Below, in pieces: positions 7,557 through 17,213 of a stretch of DNA of 64,000 bases. The notes beneath the pieces are model-generated. The model was given only the letters and a program-made list of their open reading frames with translations. It was not told the DNA's origin and made no database searches. Location of the stretch: NCBI RefSeq assembly GCF_003544875.1, contig NZ_CP032094.1:1-64000 (forward strand), in the 5' to 3' direction. The position numbers and the translations under genes are program-made. Position 1 is the first letter of the stretch. Each line of letters begins with the position of its first letter. The stretch is from Vibrio alfacsensis (lineage in GTDB: Bacteria; Pseudomonadota; Gammaproteobacteria; Enterobacterales; Vibrionaceae).

Positions 7557-8606
7557 CTAGTAGATGTAGCGGAACATCGCCACCAAGTGAATCCAAGCCG
7601 AGCCAATGACGTCCATAACAGGATTGCCGCTTTCAACGATCACACTCGCTCGTGAACCAGAAATCATCGAAGGATCCAACTCGTTCACTGTAATGCGAGT
7701 ACGCACTTTCTGTTGCTCACGGATCCAACGAGTATCATTGGTCACGCTAGAAAGCTGTCCATTAGCATTGTTGGTATCGTAAATCGCACGCTCTTGGCTG
7801 CTGACTTCACCAGTAAACACTTTGCCCGGTAGTGCATCGAAGGACACCAACACTTCGCGACCATTGGTCAGCTTATCAATGCCTTTTTCGTTGAAGTCAG
7901 CACTGATCCACGCATGGGCTTCGTCCACCAGCATCAATGACGCAGTGCCTTGTGTAATGTAGCTGCCTGATTGCAGTTGCAAGTTCGTTACCACGCCTTC
8001 GGTTTGCGCCACGATTTGGGTGTGGCTTAAATCCAGCTCCGCACTGGCAAGTTTTGCTTCTGCCAACTCGATAGCTGCCGTACGGTCTTGAGTAGAAAGC
8101 TCTGCTTCAATACGCTTCACTTCTGCGTTCGCCGCTTCAACTGCGCTGCTGGCGACTTGTGTATTAGTGATCGCGTCATCCAGCTCTTGCTCAGTAGCCA
8201 ACCCTTTGTTGCGCAGTTTTTGGTTACGCGCCAGTTTTTGCTTCGCGTTGTGGTATTCGAATTCGCGTTGGCTTTGGGTTTGCTTCGCTGCTGCCAATTG
8301 TTGCCATTTCGCGGAATCTGATTCACGTGCTTGGCGCAGTTCGGCTTTCGCTTGTGCCACTTTCAATTGGTAGCTGCTGGCATCGATAGCAAACAGTGGC
8401 TGACCTTTTTCAACCAATTCACCGTTATTCACCATCACATCTGTGATCACACCAGATACCTCCGGCGCAATGGTTGCGACATTACGATGCAGTGTCGCTT
8501 GGGTGGTGAAAGGGGAAACATTATCTGAGGTGACTAAAAAAGCGGAGAACAAAGCTGCCGCTGAAAAAACAGTGTATATCGCGTATTTATAAAAATTTTC
8601 TTTCAC
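7557..8606 (-). CDS. HlyD/EmrA-family periplasmic adaptor (AaeA-like)
   Basis: 349 residues with an N-terminal membrane anchor (about 8-26), a biotinyl-lipoyl half-motif near VSGVITDVMVNNGELVEKGQ, a long alpha-hairpin rich in Ala, Gln and Glu (about 80-175), and a beta-barrel part with FNEKGIDKLTNGREVLVSFD. Such adaptors link an inner-membrane pump to an outer-membrane TolC channel. It is the first gene of a two-gene operon with the DUF2955 protein and is divergent from a LysR gene, which probably controls it. No outer-membrane factor is encoded nearby, so it probably uses TolC. Confidence 0.88.
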   Translation of the reverse strand: MKENFYKYAIYTVFSAAALFSAFLVTSDNVSPFTTQATLHRNVATIAPEVSGVITDVMVNNGELVEKGQPLFAIDASSYQLKVAQAKAELRQARESDSAKWQQLAAAKQTQSQREFEYHNAKQKLARNQKLRNKGLATEQELDDAITNTQVASSAVEAANAEVKRIEAELSTQDRTAAIELAEAKLASAELDLSHTQIVAQTEGVVTNLQLQSGSYITQGTASLMLVDEAHAWISADFNEKGIDKLTNGREVLVSFDALPGKVFTGEVSSQERAIYDTNNANGQLSSVTNDTRWIREQQKVRTRITVNELDPSMISGSRASVIVESGNPVMDVIGSAWIHLVAMFRYIY

Positions 8607-8724
8607 GTCTGTACCTAGTATTCATTCGTTATTACGCGCCGCGTTCACGGCATATTCGGGTCTCTTTTCTACGTGGGCTAGGTTATACTCATCTAAAATT
8701 GGAAAAATAACCAATGGAAGAAGC

Positions 8725-9645
8725 ATGAATTCCATATTTGGAAACGTTGATGATTTGTACCTGTTTTGCTCAGTGGTTGAGCAAGGTTCTCTGCTCGCGG
8801 CAGCGAAAAAGCTCGAACTGCCGGTCTCTACTATGTCTCGTCGTTTATCGGCGCTAGAAGCACGTCTAGGGCTTAGATTGTTGGAGAAGAAAGGCCGTGA
8901 GTTGGTGGCAACCGAGACAGGCTTACAGGCGTTTGATCAACTCAGCAGTGCGATGGCGCAGATTGAATCCGGTATCTTGCAGCTCAATCAGCAAAGCCAA
9001 CAAGTCGAAGGGCGAATTCGATTGGTGATGCCAAGCCGTTTCTACAATGACTTGGTCGACAAGGTGGTTGAAGATTACATCAAAACCTACCCAAAAGTGA
9101 CCATTGATCTGCTGCTTAGCCAAGTGAATTCGATTCCAGAAACCGATCGCGATCTGGTGGTGACATTCGAATTGGATGGGTTAGATGACATGATCGCTCG
9201 TCCGTTGTTTAAAGCGGAGCACGCCTTTTTTGTTAGCCCAGAGTACTTAGCGCAAGCGGGCGGCAGCATTGAAAGCTTAGAGGATTTAGCTAAGCAAGAT
9301 TGGGTTGCCAGCACGCACACCACGCAAGTGCCTATTTACCAACAAGACAAGCTGGTGGACATGCTCAACTGCAAGCCGCGTTTAGTGGTCAATGACATAA
9401 CTGCAGTGATCAAAGCGGTGGAAAACGGCTTAGGGATCGCCTCGATTCCCATTCGTCATGTGAAGCCAGAGCTGAATCTGGTGCAAGTCGCGCAATCTTA
9501 CAGCCGTGGGGATCGTCAAGCCTATTTGGTTTATCGCCAACGAAACTACCAGCCTAAGGCTCTCAGCTTAATGATTGAGGCGATATTGCAGGCTGCCGAA
9601 ATACAAAACCATTCATCCTCTCTCAATACCATTCACTCCGCATAA
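8725..9645 (+). CDS. LysR-family transcriptional regulator
   Basis: 306 residues: a winged helix-turn-helix at about 8-66 (GSLLAAAKKLELPVSTMSRR is the recognition helix region), then an effector-binding domain of the periplasmic-binding-protein fold. Of the LysR subgroups it is most like the CrgA/YhjC set. It is divergent from the adaptor/DUF2955 efflux pair across about 120 bases, so it most likely regulates that pair in response to a transported compound. The downstream operon begins 84 bases after its stop, so read-through into it is possible. Confidence 0.9.
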   Translation: MNSIFGNVDDLYLFCSVVEQGSLLAAAKKLELPVSTMSRRLSALEARLGLRLLEKKGRELVATETGLQAFDQLSSAMAQIESGILQLNQQSQQVEGRIRLVMPSRFYNDLVDKVVEDYIKTYPKVTIDLLLSQVNSIPETDRDLVVTFELDGLDDMIARPLFKAEHAFFVSPEYLAQAGGSIESLEDLAKQDWVASTHTTQVPIYQQDKLVDMLNCKPRLVVNDITAVIKAVENGLGIASIPIRHVKPELNLVQVAQSYSRGDRQAYLVYRQRNYQPKALSLMIEAILQAAEIQNHSSSLNTIHSA

Positions 9646-9729
9646 CTGCCATTGGTCGCATGCAAAAGCAGCGTGCGATCTTCTTCCTTAATCTGAAACC
9701 ATCAAATCACGTTCAACTAAGGACAGTAC

Positions 9730-10398
9730 ATGATGGTTTCTCAATCTCGCTCAATCAAAGCTCTTAAACTGGCAAGTACGTTTATCGCCGCATTTGCACT
9801 CAGCAGCAATCTGGCTCTGGCTAATCCAAGCGAGCGCACACTCAGTCAATTCAACCAAGCGGCGCAGGGTGACTCTGGCTTAGTTGATACTGTTTACGGC
9901 GAATTATCCAAACAACTCGAAGAGCAGGGCGCAACGCCCGTAACCTTGGTGTATTTAGGCAGTGCGGAGACGTTGCAAGGTCGTGAGGCGTTTATGCCTT
10001 GGAACAAGATGAAGTTCACCGAGCGCGGTCTTGCCACTATCCAAAAAGGTTTGGATTTAATGGCGAATCAGCCGGTACCACTGCAAGAGCAGCAACGCTT
10101 ACAAGGCTTGCCGGAATATCAATTAGCCACCGCCATGGCAGCCACTACGTTTACCTCTCTACCTGACATGTTCAATCACTTTGAGCGTGGCTACGAGCTG
10201 TACCTTTCTCTGCTCGATGAGCCGAGTTTTAGTCAGCAACCTTTCGCCGCAACGTCTTGGATTTATCGCTACGCCATTGAAGCTGCACTGCGCGCTGAAG
10301 ATGTTCAACAAGCCAAAACATGGTTAGCGCAAATGGAGCAGTTGGGTGACAGCAATTTAGAAACGCAAACCGCGAAAGCGCTGCTAGCGAAATATTAG
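9730..10398 (+). CDS. Periplasmic hypothetical protein, first gene of the ABC/LolA-like/two-component operon
   Basis: 222 residues with a clear Sec signal peptide (hydrophobic core about 12-28, cleavage after ALA at about 31). The mature part is probably helical (TPR- or helical-bundle-like) with no family recognised. The start could be the first or second Met (9730 or 9733). It is followed 9 bases later by the ABC ATPase gene with a GGGAGG ribosome site, so it is part of the same transcription unit. Its function is probably linked to the exporter as a periplasmic accessory. Confidence 0.75.
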   Translation: MMVSQSRSIKALKLASTFIAAFALSSNLALANPSERTLSQFNQAAQGDSGLVDTVYGELSKQLEEQGATPVTLVYLGSAETLQGREAFMPWNKMKFTERGLATIQKGLDLMANQPVPLQEQQRLQGLPEYQLATAMAATTFTSLPDMFNHFERGYELYLSLLDEPSFSQQPFAATSWIYRYAIEAALRAEDVQQAKTWLAQMEQLGDSNLETQTAKALLAKY

Positions 10399-10407
10399 GG
10401 AGGCGTC

Positions 10408-11106
10408 ATGATCGTTTTTAATCAACTTAGCCGCGATTACGCCCTTGGCAGCCAAACGGTACGTGCATTGCGAGACGTTTCTGGTGAAGTGTTTTCCGGC
10501 GAAATGGTGGCTCTGTGCGGGCCGTCTGGTTCAGGCAAAAGCACCTTACTTAATGTGCTTGGCATGCTGGATACTCAATACCAAGGTCAGGTGACATTTG
10601 CGGGCAGCCCATACCCAACTGGGCAAATGCAGGCGGCGAAAATGCGCCGTGAAAAGCTTGGCTTTGTGTTCCAAAAATTCAACCTTGTCCCCGTGATGAC
10701 GGCACTAGAGAACGTGGCGTATCCGCTACATCTCAATGGCTTTTCAAAAGTAGAACAAACCGAGCTCGCCACACAAATGTTAGAGCACGTTGGCTTAGGC
10801 GAGTTTATTCATCACATGCCAGACAACCTATCAGGCGGCCAGCAGCAGCGTGTGGCAATTGCTCGTGCGTTAGTGCACAAACCGGCATTGGTGATTGCCG
10901 ATGAGCCAACCGCAAGTCTTGATAGTCAAACTGCTAACAAGGTCATCGACATTATGAAAGGGCTCGGACACGAGCTTGGCACCACTTTTATCGTCGCTAC
11001 TCATGACCCTCGTATGGCATCTCGCTGCGATCGCACCATTGAATTGGTGGATGGCAAAATCACCCAAACGCACGCAAGTGTGGAGGAGGTTTCATGGGCA
11101 AGCTAA
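10408..11106 (+). CDS. ABC transporter ATPase, LolD/MacB type
   Basis: 232 residues, a complete nucleotide-binding domain: Walker [10 protein letters not shown] at about 38-46, signature LSGGQQQR at about 141-148, Walker B LVIADEPT and a switch His in ATHDPRM. It belongs to the LolD/MacB/FtsE group, which drives mechanotransmission transporters that move lipoproteins or other substrates out of the inner membrane rather than across it. It overlaps the permease gene by 13 bases. Confidence 0.92.
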   Translation: MIVFNQLSRDYALGSQTVRALRDVSGEVFSGEMVALCGPSGSGKSTLLNVLGMLDTQYQGQVTFAGSPYPTGQMQAAKMRREKLGFVFQKFNLVPVMTALENVAYPLHLNGFSKVEQTELATQMLEHVGLGEFIHHMPDNLSGGQQQRVAIARALVHKPALVIADEPTASLDSQTANKVIDIMKGLGHELGTTFIVATHDPRMASRCDRTIELVDGKITQTHASVEEVSWAS

Positions 11107-12362
11107 TTCCTGTTTCGGTTCGCCTTGCTTGGTTGAACCTGCAACGCAATCGCCGCCGCAGTTTATTGTCGATGCTGATCATCGCCATTGCCGTGTTTGC
11201 GTTAACCAGTGCGGGTGGTTTTGGTCTGTACACCTACGACAGTTTGAAAGAATCGACAGCGCGTGACACGGGGCATCTGACGTTAACCACGCCAGGTTAC
11301 TTCGCTAAAGAAGAGGAGATGCCACTGAGTAACGGTTTAACTCACGCCGACGACATCACCAAGCAATTGATTGGCTTAAACGAAGTGCGAGGCGTGCAGC
11401 CACGAGTTGAGTTCAGCGGCTTGATTTCCAACGGCAACAAGTCCTCGATCTTTATCGGCATTGGCGTGAACGAGCGCGAATTCGATATGAAAGGACCGTT
11501 TTTGGATGTGCGCGAAGGGCAAACGCTGTCCAACATTCATGCATCGCGTTATGACCCTGCAGAGCCAGAAGTGATGCTTGGCGTTGATTTGGCGAACAAC
11601 CTAAGCGTGCACGTTGGCGATTGGATTACCTTGCTGGCGACCACAACCGACGGTGCATTGAATGCGTATGACTTCAAAGTTCGTGGCATTTACTCAACAG
11701 GCGTGCCTGAGCTTGATAAACGCCAGTTGTACGTGCACATCAACAGCGCGCAATCGCTGCTCGGTTCAGACAAAGTCAGCGCGTTATCTGTCTTTCTGTT
11801 CGATACCAGTTTAACTAACCAAGTCGAGCAACAAGTTGCTTCGGTTCTGAGTAAGCAAAAACAGAACTTTGGTGATCAAGATATTGAAATTACGCCTTGG
11901 CAAGAACGTGCGTTCTTTTATCTCAAAGTGAAAGATTTGTACGACCGTATCTTCGGCATCATGGGGGCAGTGATGGCGCTAGTGGTCTTTGTTGCGCTGT
12001 TCAATACCATGACCATGTCGGTCACTGAGCGCACCCGTGAAATCGGCACCTTGTCGGCTCTTGGTAGCTACCCTAGCGAAATCATTGCTGGGTTCTTGCG
12101 CGAGGCAGGGTTACTCGCGGTGATTGGCAGCTTAATCGGCGCTTTGTTCACTGCATTAGTCACCATTTTACTGATGGTCGTGGATGTACAAATGCCGCCA
12201 CCGCCAGGACGCACAGAGGGTTACCCATTGACGATTTACTTCTCTTGGGAGCTGGTGGCTGTCGCAGGATTTGCAGTATTGATGATTTGTTTGGTTGCGG
12301 CGTTTTTCTCGGCGCGCAAAGGGGTGAACAAGCCAATTACGGAGGCACTGATTTATGTTTAA
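11094..12362 (+). CDS. ABC transporter permease, FtsX/MacB/LolE type
   Basis: 422 residues in the MacB/LolC/E layout: one membrane segment at about 20-42, a large periplasmic domain (about 45-275, MacB_PCD-like), then three membrane segments near 285-310, 335-360 and 380-405. Cytoplasmic motif TERTREIGTLSALGSYPSEI after the second segment is the FtsX-family coupling region. One permease gene is present, so it would act as a homodimer like MacB, unlike the LolC/LolE heterodimer. It overlaps the next gene by 8 bases. Confidence 0.9.
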   Translation: MGKLIPVSVRLAWLNLQRNRRRSLLSMLIIAIAVFALTSAGGFGLYTYDSLKESTARDTGHLTLTTPGYFAKEEEMPLSNGLTHADDITKQLIGLNEVRGVQPRVEFSGLISNGNKSSIFIGIGVNEREFDMKGPFLDVREGQTLSNIHASRYDPAEPEVMLGVDLANNLSVHVGDWITLLATTTDGALNAYDFKVRGIYSTGVPELDKRQLYVHINSAQSLLGSDKVSALSVFLFDTSLTNQVEQQVASVLSKQKQNFGDQDIEITPWQERAFFYLKVKDLYDRIFGIMGAVMALVVFVALFNTMTMSVTERTREIGTLSALGSYPSEIIAGFLREAGLLAVIGSLIGALFTALVTILLMVVDVQMPPPPGRTEGYPLTIYFSWELVAVAGFAVLMICLVAAFFSARKGVNKPITEALIYV

Positions 12363-13140
12363 TTTCAAATCACTATTACCAATTGCACTGCTGACGGTAA
12401 GCGGCGTTGCAAGCATGAATGTCAGTGCAAATGAAACAGCGCTAGATGCACAGCAAGTTGCGCAATTGATTGAAAAAGCCGACAGCTACCGCTTGCAAGA
12501 TGATTCCTCCAAAGTGGTGTCACTGGTGCGCTTATATCAAGACCAAGAGTTAGACAAAACCCGCCTTTACCACGTGTACACGCGTCCAAATCGTGAATCG
12601 CTGGTGGTGTTCAAATCAGCAGTCGAAGCTGGGCAAAAGATGCTGATGATGGGCGACAACTACTGGCTGCAAATGCCAAAGAGCCGCCGTCCGATTCGCA
12701 TTACGCCAATGCAGAAGCTGCTTGGTGAAGCGTCTATCGGCGACATCTCAACCCTGACGTGGAGCCAAGATTATCAAGGTGAATGGAAAGCGACAGAAAC
12801 CGTTTCGGTGAATGGAGAAAGTGTTGCGGCTTATCACCTTGCCTTAACCGCGAAAACCAAAGGGGCGAGTTATCAGAAGATCGACTTATGGTTGTCTGAG
12901 CAAGATGCATTTCCAATCAAAGCCGATCTCTACTTGCGCTCTGGCAAACTCGCCAAGCAAGCGCAATACGGACGTGCAACTGACAACGGTGAAGACTACG
13001 TCAGTGAGATGACCTTGCTTGATAGCATTCAGCCGAGCAAAAAGACCGTTATCGAGTATCAAGAGATCGTGCCTTGGCAACTGGATAACAAGTTCTACAA
13101 CCCAAGTTATTTGCCGAAAGCCAACACGACTCAGCTTTAG
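12355..13140 (+). CDS. LolA-like outer membrane lipoprotein-sorting family protein
   Basis: 261 residues with a signal peptide (about 1-25, ending NVSA-N). The pattern RLYQDQELDKTRLYHVYTRP, MLMMGDNYWLQMPKSRRPIR and a YQKIDLWLSEQDAFPIKADL segment fits the COG2834/LolA-like family (PF17131 type), half-barrel periplasmic carriers of lipidated or hydrophobic cargo. It sits between the FtsX-type permease and an outer-membrane barrel protein, a layout that suggests cargo passes from permease to this carrier to the outer membrane. It is not LolA itself, which has its own gene elsewhere in vibrios. Confidence 0.82.
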   Translation: MFNFKSLLPIALLTVSGVASMNVSANETALDAQQVAQLIEKADSYRLQDDSSKVVSLVRLYQDQELDKTRLYHVYTRPNRESLVVFKSAVEAGQKMLMMGDNYWLQMPKSRRPIRITPMQKLLGEASIGDISTLTWSQDYQGEWKATETVSVNGESVAAYHLALTAKTKGASYQKIDLWLSEQDAFPIKADLYLRSGKLAKQAQYGRATDNGEDYVSEMTLLDSIQPSKKTVIEYQEIVPWQLDNKFYNPSYLPKANTTQL

Positions 13141-13185
13141 CCTGAGCTTTGCAAATAGAAGCATGAAAACGAGCAAGGAAGTCAC

Positions 13186-14532
13186 ATGAAACCGCACCAG
13201 CCTAACCTTAACAAAAGCACCAGTTTGTTGATTGCAGTCTCATTGTGTGTGGGCGCAGCAGTCCCTGCTTTTGCCAATGATGAGCTGAGTTTTGAGTGGG
13301 ATTGGGCTGTCAGTTACGAAACGGCCAAGCAGCGTGATAGCGCGTTTATGCAGGCGCAGGGCAGTTCTCGTGATTCACTGAATGCACTGTTGGATGTGCA
13401 GGTGAATTATCACAACTTCAGTGGCTTGTTTGCTCTGTACAGCCAAGGGTTGTACCTCAACCAACAAGGAGAGAGTGACTGGTGGAGTGAAGCTGATAAC
13501 CAACTGCTGATTCGAGAGCTTGCTTGGCTAGGAGAGTGGCAAGTCGGTGAAACCACACTTGATGTGAGTTTGGGTAAGTTGCGCGTGGATTGGGGAGTGG
13601 GTTATGGCTACCGACCTTTGGATCTGTTTAAGCCGTATCGACAAAACCCGGTTGGCTTAGTCGCAGAAGAGGGCGCGGGTGTGTTTTCACTTTCACACTA
13701 CGATATGTCAGGCGAATGGACCGTAATTGCGACGGACTCAAGCTGGGGGCAACAAGACCAAAGTGCACTTGATCAAGCCGCAGAGCAGCAAGGTGTTGGT
13801 ATTCGTCGTTATGCGCTGGTCGGTGACACCGAGTATCAACTTATTGGTTATTACGATGATGTGCGCCGAGGTTTACTCGGAGCCAGTGCCATTGCCGTGT
13901 GGGATGAATCCATCGCCATGCACAGTTCCATGCTGTGGCAAAAGCAAAGTGTCGGCTATGAGTTTCAGCAGGGTGATCTTTACCAACCTGTTTCGGTTGA
14001 GGAACAGGGCAGCGCATTTCAAGCCTTAGTTGGGGTGAACTGGGCAAACCAAGCCGGACATAACGTGATTGCTGAATATTGGTACGACAGCCGTGCATGG
14101 TCGAAAAGCAAATGGCAACAAGCAATAGGGCGTGGCGAATTACTCTCTCAGATCCCTGATCCTAACAACTCTCTGTTGGCTAGCAGCGCTCTACTTGCGA
14201 CAAGCTACGCCCAAGGGTTTCAGCATGCCAATATCGTTCAGCATAACGTAATGCTGCACTGGAGTTGGGATGTGGAAGCGTGGGCTGCATGGAACGGCAA
14301 AGCGGATATGGGCTGGCTAAGTGATGTAACCCCTACGTTGGATGTGATGCTGTCGCCACAAGATGGTGGTGTGATTGTCACGCAGTGGCTTAACTACCAA
14401 TGGATTGATACCGGCGATCAAAGTGTAGAAGTGGAAGTTGCCGCACGCTTTTTAACCGGAGACGACCAATCTGCTTACGCACAAATCAATGATAAGCATA
14501 TGATTGTACTTAACATCAAAGGGAAATTCTAA
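13186..14532 (+). CDS. Putative outer-membrane beta-barrel protein of the ABC/LolA-like operon
   Basis: 448 residues with a signal peptide (about 12-30, cleavage after AFA) and a mature part rich in alternating aromatic/hydrophobic strands (LAWLGEWQVGETTLDVSLGKLRVDW). It ends in VLNIKGKF, a terminal Phe as expected for Bam-inserted barrels. A good AAGGAAG ribosome site precedes the ATG. No named family is certain; it resembles DUF1302-type barrels that accompany PF17131 proteins. The histidine-kinase gene begins one base after its stop codon. Confidence 0.7.
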   Translation: MKPHQPNLNKSTSLLIAVSLCVGAAVPAFANDELSFEWDWAVSYETAKQRDSAFMQAQGSSRDSLNALLDVQVNYHNFSGLFALYSQGLYLNQQGESDWWSEADNQLLIRELAWLGEWQVGETTLDVSLGKLRVDWGVGYGYRPLDLFKPYRQNPVGLVAEEGAGVFSLSHYDMSGEWTVIATDSSWGQQDQSALDQAAEQQGVGIRRYALVGDTEYQLIGYYDDVRRGLLGASAIAVWDESIAMHSSMLWQKQSVGYEFQQGDLYQPVSVEEQGSAFQALVGVNWANQAGHNVIAEYWYDSRAWSKSKWQQAIGRGELLSQIPDPNNSLLASSALLATSYAQGFQHANIVQHNVMLHWSWDVEAWAAWNGKADMGWLSDVTPTLDVMLSPQDGGVIVTQWLNYQWIDTGDQSVEVEVAARFLTGDDQSAYAQINDKHMIVLNIKGKF

Positions 14533-15555
14533 ATGAGTTCAGCAAAATCAGTGGTGAAAAGTGGATGGCCGCGTAGCTTATTAGTGACCACGGCATTTTG
14601 TCTCTTTATCGCAGCAATGACGCTCTCGGTTTGGGGCGGTCCATTCTACATTCATGTGGCGGTTAGCTTTGGATTTGGCTATTCGGCTATCTTCTTCTCA
14701 TGGTTGATTGACCGTTTGTTTCCAACCATTCCACGTATGATAGAAGTGGTGTGTTCGCTTGTTGCCTGTTTATTGTTTGGGGTGATTAATGCGCAATTTT
14801 GGCTCGGAGAGTATTTTGGTATCTCCGATATGATCCCTGTTGGTTTAATGGGATTACTGTTTAGCGGTATGTGTTATTTCTATTTTTACTCGCGTGAGAA
14901 AGAGGCGGTTGCTCAGCGAGAGTTGGAAAGCATCAAACGTGAGAAAGCAGAGCAAGATCGTGCACTATTACTGAGTCAGCTTAAGCAGATGCAAAGCCAG
15001 ATTGAGCCGCATTTCCTATTCAATACCTTGGCGAATATCAGCGCGCTCATGTCGCAAGATGTCGATAAAGCCAAGCTGATGCTAGAACAGTTAACCGCGC
15101 TGCTGCGTGCAACGCTTAAAAGCTCACGTGAAGAACACACCACCATAGACAATGAAACGGCGTTACTTGAGGCTTACTTGGGCATTCAGCAAACCCGTTT
15201 AGGTGATCGACTCAGTTACAAGATTGAGGTGGAAGAGGGTTTGGGCAGAACCGAATTACCGCCGATGATGCTACAACCCTTAATAGAGAACGCTATCATC
15301 CATGGTATTGAGCCAAAGCGTGAAGGTGGCGAAGTGAGTTTGCAGATTAAGCGCGAACAACAGAACTTGCAGATTGAAGTCAGAGACACTGGTGTTGGCT
15401 TGAATCACGTTAGTGGGCACATGGGTTCAGGCGTGGGTCTAAGTAATCTCAAGCAGCGAGTTGAAGCTTTGTTCGCCGGGCAAGGAGAGGTTTCTATCAG
15501 TGAGTCTGCTCAGGGTGGCGTTTGTGTTCGCCTGAGCTGGCCGATGGAATCGTAA
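14533..15555 (+). CDS. LytS/YehU-type sensor histidine kinase
   Basis: 340 residues: four membrane segments in the first 120 residues, a short coiled coil (about 122-155, EKEAVAQRELESIKREKAEQ), then a His_kinase domain with QIEPHFLFNTLANIS containing the phospho-accepting His, and a HATPase_c domain with PPMMLQPLIENAIIHG (N box) and GSGVGLSNLKQR (G box). It has no periplasmic sensor domain, so it probably senses membrane or envelope state. It lies directly after the envelope transport genes and before its LytTR partner. Confidence 0.9.
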   Translation: MSSAKSVVKSGWPRSLLVTTAFCLFIAAMTLSVWGGPFYIHVAVSFGFGYSAIFFSWLIDRLFPTIPRMIEVVCSLVACLLFGVINAQFWLGEYFGISDMIPVGLMGLLFSGMCYFYFYSREKEAVAQRELESIKREKAEQDRALLLSQLKQMQSQIEPHFLFNTLANISALMSQDVDKAKLMLEQLTALLRATLKSSREEHTTIDNETALLEAYLGIQQTRLGDRLSYKIEVEEGLGRTELPPMMLQPLIENAIIHGIEPKREGGEVSLQIKREQQNLQIEVRDTGVGLNHVSGHMGSGVGLSNLKQRVEALFAGQGEVSISESAQGGVCVRLSWPMES

Positions 15556-15570
15556 TCAAGGAAGAAAGGA

Positions 15571-16362
15571 ATGAATACAGGGTTTACTGCCATTATTGCT
15601 GATGATGAACCGCTATTGAGGCGTCATCTTGATAAAAGCCTAGCTGAAGTGTGGCCAGAGCTAGAGGTGATAGCCAAAGTCGCAGATGGTGAACAAGCGT
15701 TGCAAGCCATTGAGCACAACCAACCTGACATTGCGTTTCTCGATATTCGTATGCCAGTTTTGGATGGCATGACATTAGCGCAAAAACTCAATCAACTCGC
15801 CAATCCACCTTTGATTGTATTTGTCACTGCGTACGATGATTACGCCATCAAAGCCTTTGAACAAAATGCCGCAGATTATTTGCTCAAGCCTATCTCGGAT
15901 GAGCGCTTGCTGACGACGTGTGAAAGAGTGAGAGCACGCCTTGCTAAGCGAGAGCAAGAAAGCAGCAATGTGCAGATGAGCAGCCTATTAGAGCAACTGC
16001 AGCAATTATCCGCGCCACAAACGCCGCAATATCTTCAGTGGATTAAAGCGACGCAAGGGGAAGATATTCATCTGATTGCCACGTCTGATGTGTTGTATTT
16101 CAAAGCGGAAGAAAAATACGTTTCTGTGTATGCCCAACAAGGACAAGGCAAAGTGCAGGAGTATTTGATTCGCACATCGTTGAAAGAGTTGATAGGGCAG
16201 CTTAACCCAGAACAGTTCTGGCAAGTGCACCGTTCAAGCGTGGTGCAAGTGTGCAAAATTAGCAAAGTAAACAAAGACTTTACTGGCAGAATGTTTGTGC
16301 ACGTTGGAGAAACTAAGCTCCCTGTGAGCCGTGCATCTCAAAGTTTGTTCAAAGGGATGTAA
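15571..16362 (+). CDS. LytTR-type response regulator
   Basis: 263 residues: receiver domain at about 6-120 with acidic pair DDE near 11-13, phospho-accepting Asp in [11 protein letters not shown] and the conserved Lys in YLLKPIS; a Gln-rich linker; and a C-terminal LytTR DNA-binding domain (about 160-262) with the ring of [12 protein letters not shown] and HRSSVVQV. It is the partner of the kinase 15 bases upstream and probably controls its own operon; LytTR proteins bind direct-repeat sites, which could be sought upstream of 9730. Confidence 0.92.
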   Translation: MNTGFTAIIADDEPLLRRHLDKSLAEVWPELEVIAKVADGEQALQAIEHNQPDIAFLDIRMPVLDGMTLAQKLNQLANPPLIVFVTAYDDYAIKAFEQNAADYLLKPISDERLLTTCERVRARLAKREQESSNVQMSSLLEQLQQLSAPQTPQYLQWIKATQGEDIHLIATSDVLYFKAEEKYVSVYAQQGQGKVQEYLIRTSLKELIGQLNPEQFWQVHRSSVVQVCKISKVNKDFTGRMFVHVGETKLPVSRASQSLFKGM

Positions 16363-16430
16363 TCGCTAGAACTGCTCACTCTTTACACTGTAAACTCGCT
16401 GCTCTTAACCCACATTATCAAGGAAGATAA

Positions 16431-17096
16431 ATGAGTTATCGCGTAACCCTGTTAAATGCGACGGGAGAACTGTCTCCACTCGCTGAGTATTTACATCAGA
16501 AACTTGATGATCTGAGCTCACAACTTTCTAGTTACTTTGATTTAAGTAACAACGATTTAAGTAGTAACGATTTAAGTAACGTCGACCTGACTGTTAGCCC
16601 GTTTGATCGCAATGACGTACCGCAGACGGGCATTGGTGGCTATTGCTTAAGTGCCTATCGTGTAGAGATTCTGCTTGATACTCAACGTGCTGATATTAAA
16701 AACGTTATTGAGAAAGAACTGGCTGCGGTGTTAGCGCATGAGTTGCATCACCTGTTTCGTATGCGAGCGGGAGAGAATGGCGTTGCGCTTGGTGATGTGC
16801 TGATTATGGAAGGGTTAGCTTGTCATTTCGAACGTAAGGTGAATGGCGGCGTCACTCCGAGCTTGTTTGAGCAAATCAAAGATCAAGATTGGCGCCCTTT
16901 CTATGCTGAGATGAAAGACAAGTTGACCAGATTAGATTACAACTTCGACGCTTACTTTCTTGGCAGCGATGAAAGCCGCTGGCCGAAATACATGGGATAT
17001 TGGGTTGGGTATAACCTTGTTGCTGAATATCTGGCTGATTTTCAAGGCTCTGAGCTTGATTTAGTCGGAGCAAAAGCCGAGCTTTTCTATCAATAA
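16431..17096 (+). CDS. Predicted Zn-dependent protease, DUF2268 family
   Basis: 221 residues, no signal peptide. HELHH at 103-107 with a second acidic stretch (ALGDVLIMEGLACHFE) fits the DUF2268 predicted zincin family, where the HExxH pair binds zinc and a downstream Glu completes the site. Residues 37-53 carry three tandem DLSN/DLSS repeats, coded by an imperfect 15-base repeat, likely slippage. It follows the response regulator by 68 bases with an AAGGAAG ribosome site and is closed by a terminator at 17142-17168, so it may be co-transcribed. Substrate unknown. Confidence 0.8.
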   Translation: MSYRVTLLNATGELSPLAEYLHQKLDDLSSQLSSYFDLSNNDLSSNDLSNVDLTVSPFDRNDVPQTGIGGYCLSAYRVEILLDTQRADIKNVIEKELAAVLAHELHHLFRMRAGENGVALGDVLIMEGLACHFERKVNGGVTPSLFEQIKDQDWRPFYAEMKDKLTRLDYNFDAYFLGSDESRWPKYMGYWVGYNLVAEYLADFQGSELDLVGAKAELFYQ

Positions 17097-17141
17097 CTCT
17101 GGCACAAGCCAAACTAATAGGCTGTGTCAAAAAAACAAAAA

Positions 17142-17168
17142 GCGCCTAGGTCATAAGACGTTAGGCGC
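17142..17168. terminator. Bidirectional terminator
   Basis: GCGCCTA (17142-17148) pairs with TAGGCGC (17162-17168), with TTTC following on the plus strand and a long T tract following on the minus strand. It separates the convergent DUF2268 and ppiB genes. Confidence 0.8.
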
Positions 17169-17213
17169 TTTCTTCGTTTTATAGCGACGATTTCTCCGAA
17201 GAGGCGAATGGGC

